The notes under the pieces are model-generated. The model saw only the letters and a list, made by a program, of their open reading frames with translations. It had not been told where the DNA came from and searched no databases. DNA of 64,000 nucleotides from the NCBI GenBank assembly GCA_035582835.1, contig JAYKAV010002948.1, positions 418,511 through 482,510 of the forward strand, in the 5' to 3' direction. A program made the translations under genes and the position numbers. How positions within the stretch are numbered: position 1 is the stretch's first letter; every line of letters starts with the position of its first letter. Below, one piece after another: positions 63,982 to 64,000 of the stretch. The DNA comes from Phoebastria nigripes. Its lineage: Eukaryota > Chordata > Aves > Procellariiformes > Diomedeidae.

Positions 63982-64000
63982 TCTTGTTTTCTCCTATCTT

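Larger units (their letters stand above)
53489..64000. other. Gene-free single-copy stretch
   Basis: No gene is recognised over 10.5 kb. The stretch contains a conserved-element-like segment at about 55290-55720, a possible MIR fragment near 56635-56705, a threefold ~19-bp repeat at 60009-60066 and an octamer-type ATGCAAAT at 61853-61860. The longest open frame (60737-61174, minus, 145 codons) has no motif I recognise. Its N-terminal part overlaps an open frame on the other strand. Confidence 0.65.

Overview
The window looks like an intron or gene-poor intergenic stretch of a bird nuclear genome. It is AT-rich, with no recognisable protein-coding gene, rRNA or tRNA, and no bacterial-type gene organisation. 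The avian assignment rests on its repeats. There are several 5'-truncated CR1 LINE copies ending in the (ATTCTATG)n-type tail, and an LTR family (minus strand TGTCCTGGTTTCGGCTGGG... to ...GGTTAAACCACGACA) of a kind I know from bird genomes. Scattered single n's and one 656-N gap (46144-46799) mark a draft assembly. Nearly all the short open frames are chance frames in non-coding DNA; the only convincing protein homology belongs to retrotransposons.

Layout. 1-9586: mostly single-copy AT-rich DNA. 9587-10001: a solo LTR with a perfect 5-bp target duplication, GCCCC. About 12300-13015: a very old L2-clade LINE relic on the plus strand with a recognisable ADD box. 13263-13905: a decayed CR1 on the minus strand. 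13910-31395: single-copy DNA with perfect short-loop hairpins, a probable MIR relic near 26409-26485 and a possible but weak exon pair at 18196-18418. 31396-32658: the best preserved CR1, plus strand, whose reverse transcriptase frame is broken by one TGA. 33205-33430: a probable older CR1 relic. 44420-44530: a MIR relic on the minus strand. 46035-47060: a second large CR1, minus strand, interrupted by the assembly gap. 50967-53483: a 2.5-kb LTR element on the minus strand with two LTRs, a primer-binding site and a polypurine tract but no visible gag, pol or env. Its interior holds about twelve degenerate ~48-bp tandem repeats and a nested CR1 tail. 53484-64000: single-copy DNA with a possible MIR fragment, ending in a polypyrimidine tract.

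How the parts relate. The sequence shows no operon or pathway. It records successive insertions. The L2 and MIR relics are the oldest and the decayed CR1 copies come next. The LTR elements are younger. One CR1 copy sits inside the LTR element and so inserted after it. That nested copy resembles the 31396-32658 CR1 in its 3' end. I did not find a previously undescribed biological system. The least ordinary object is the gene-less LTR element with its internal 48-bp array. Several single-copy stretches look like conserved non-coding elements, but that is inference and needs a cross-species alignment.
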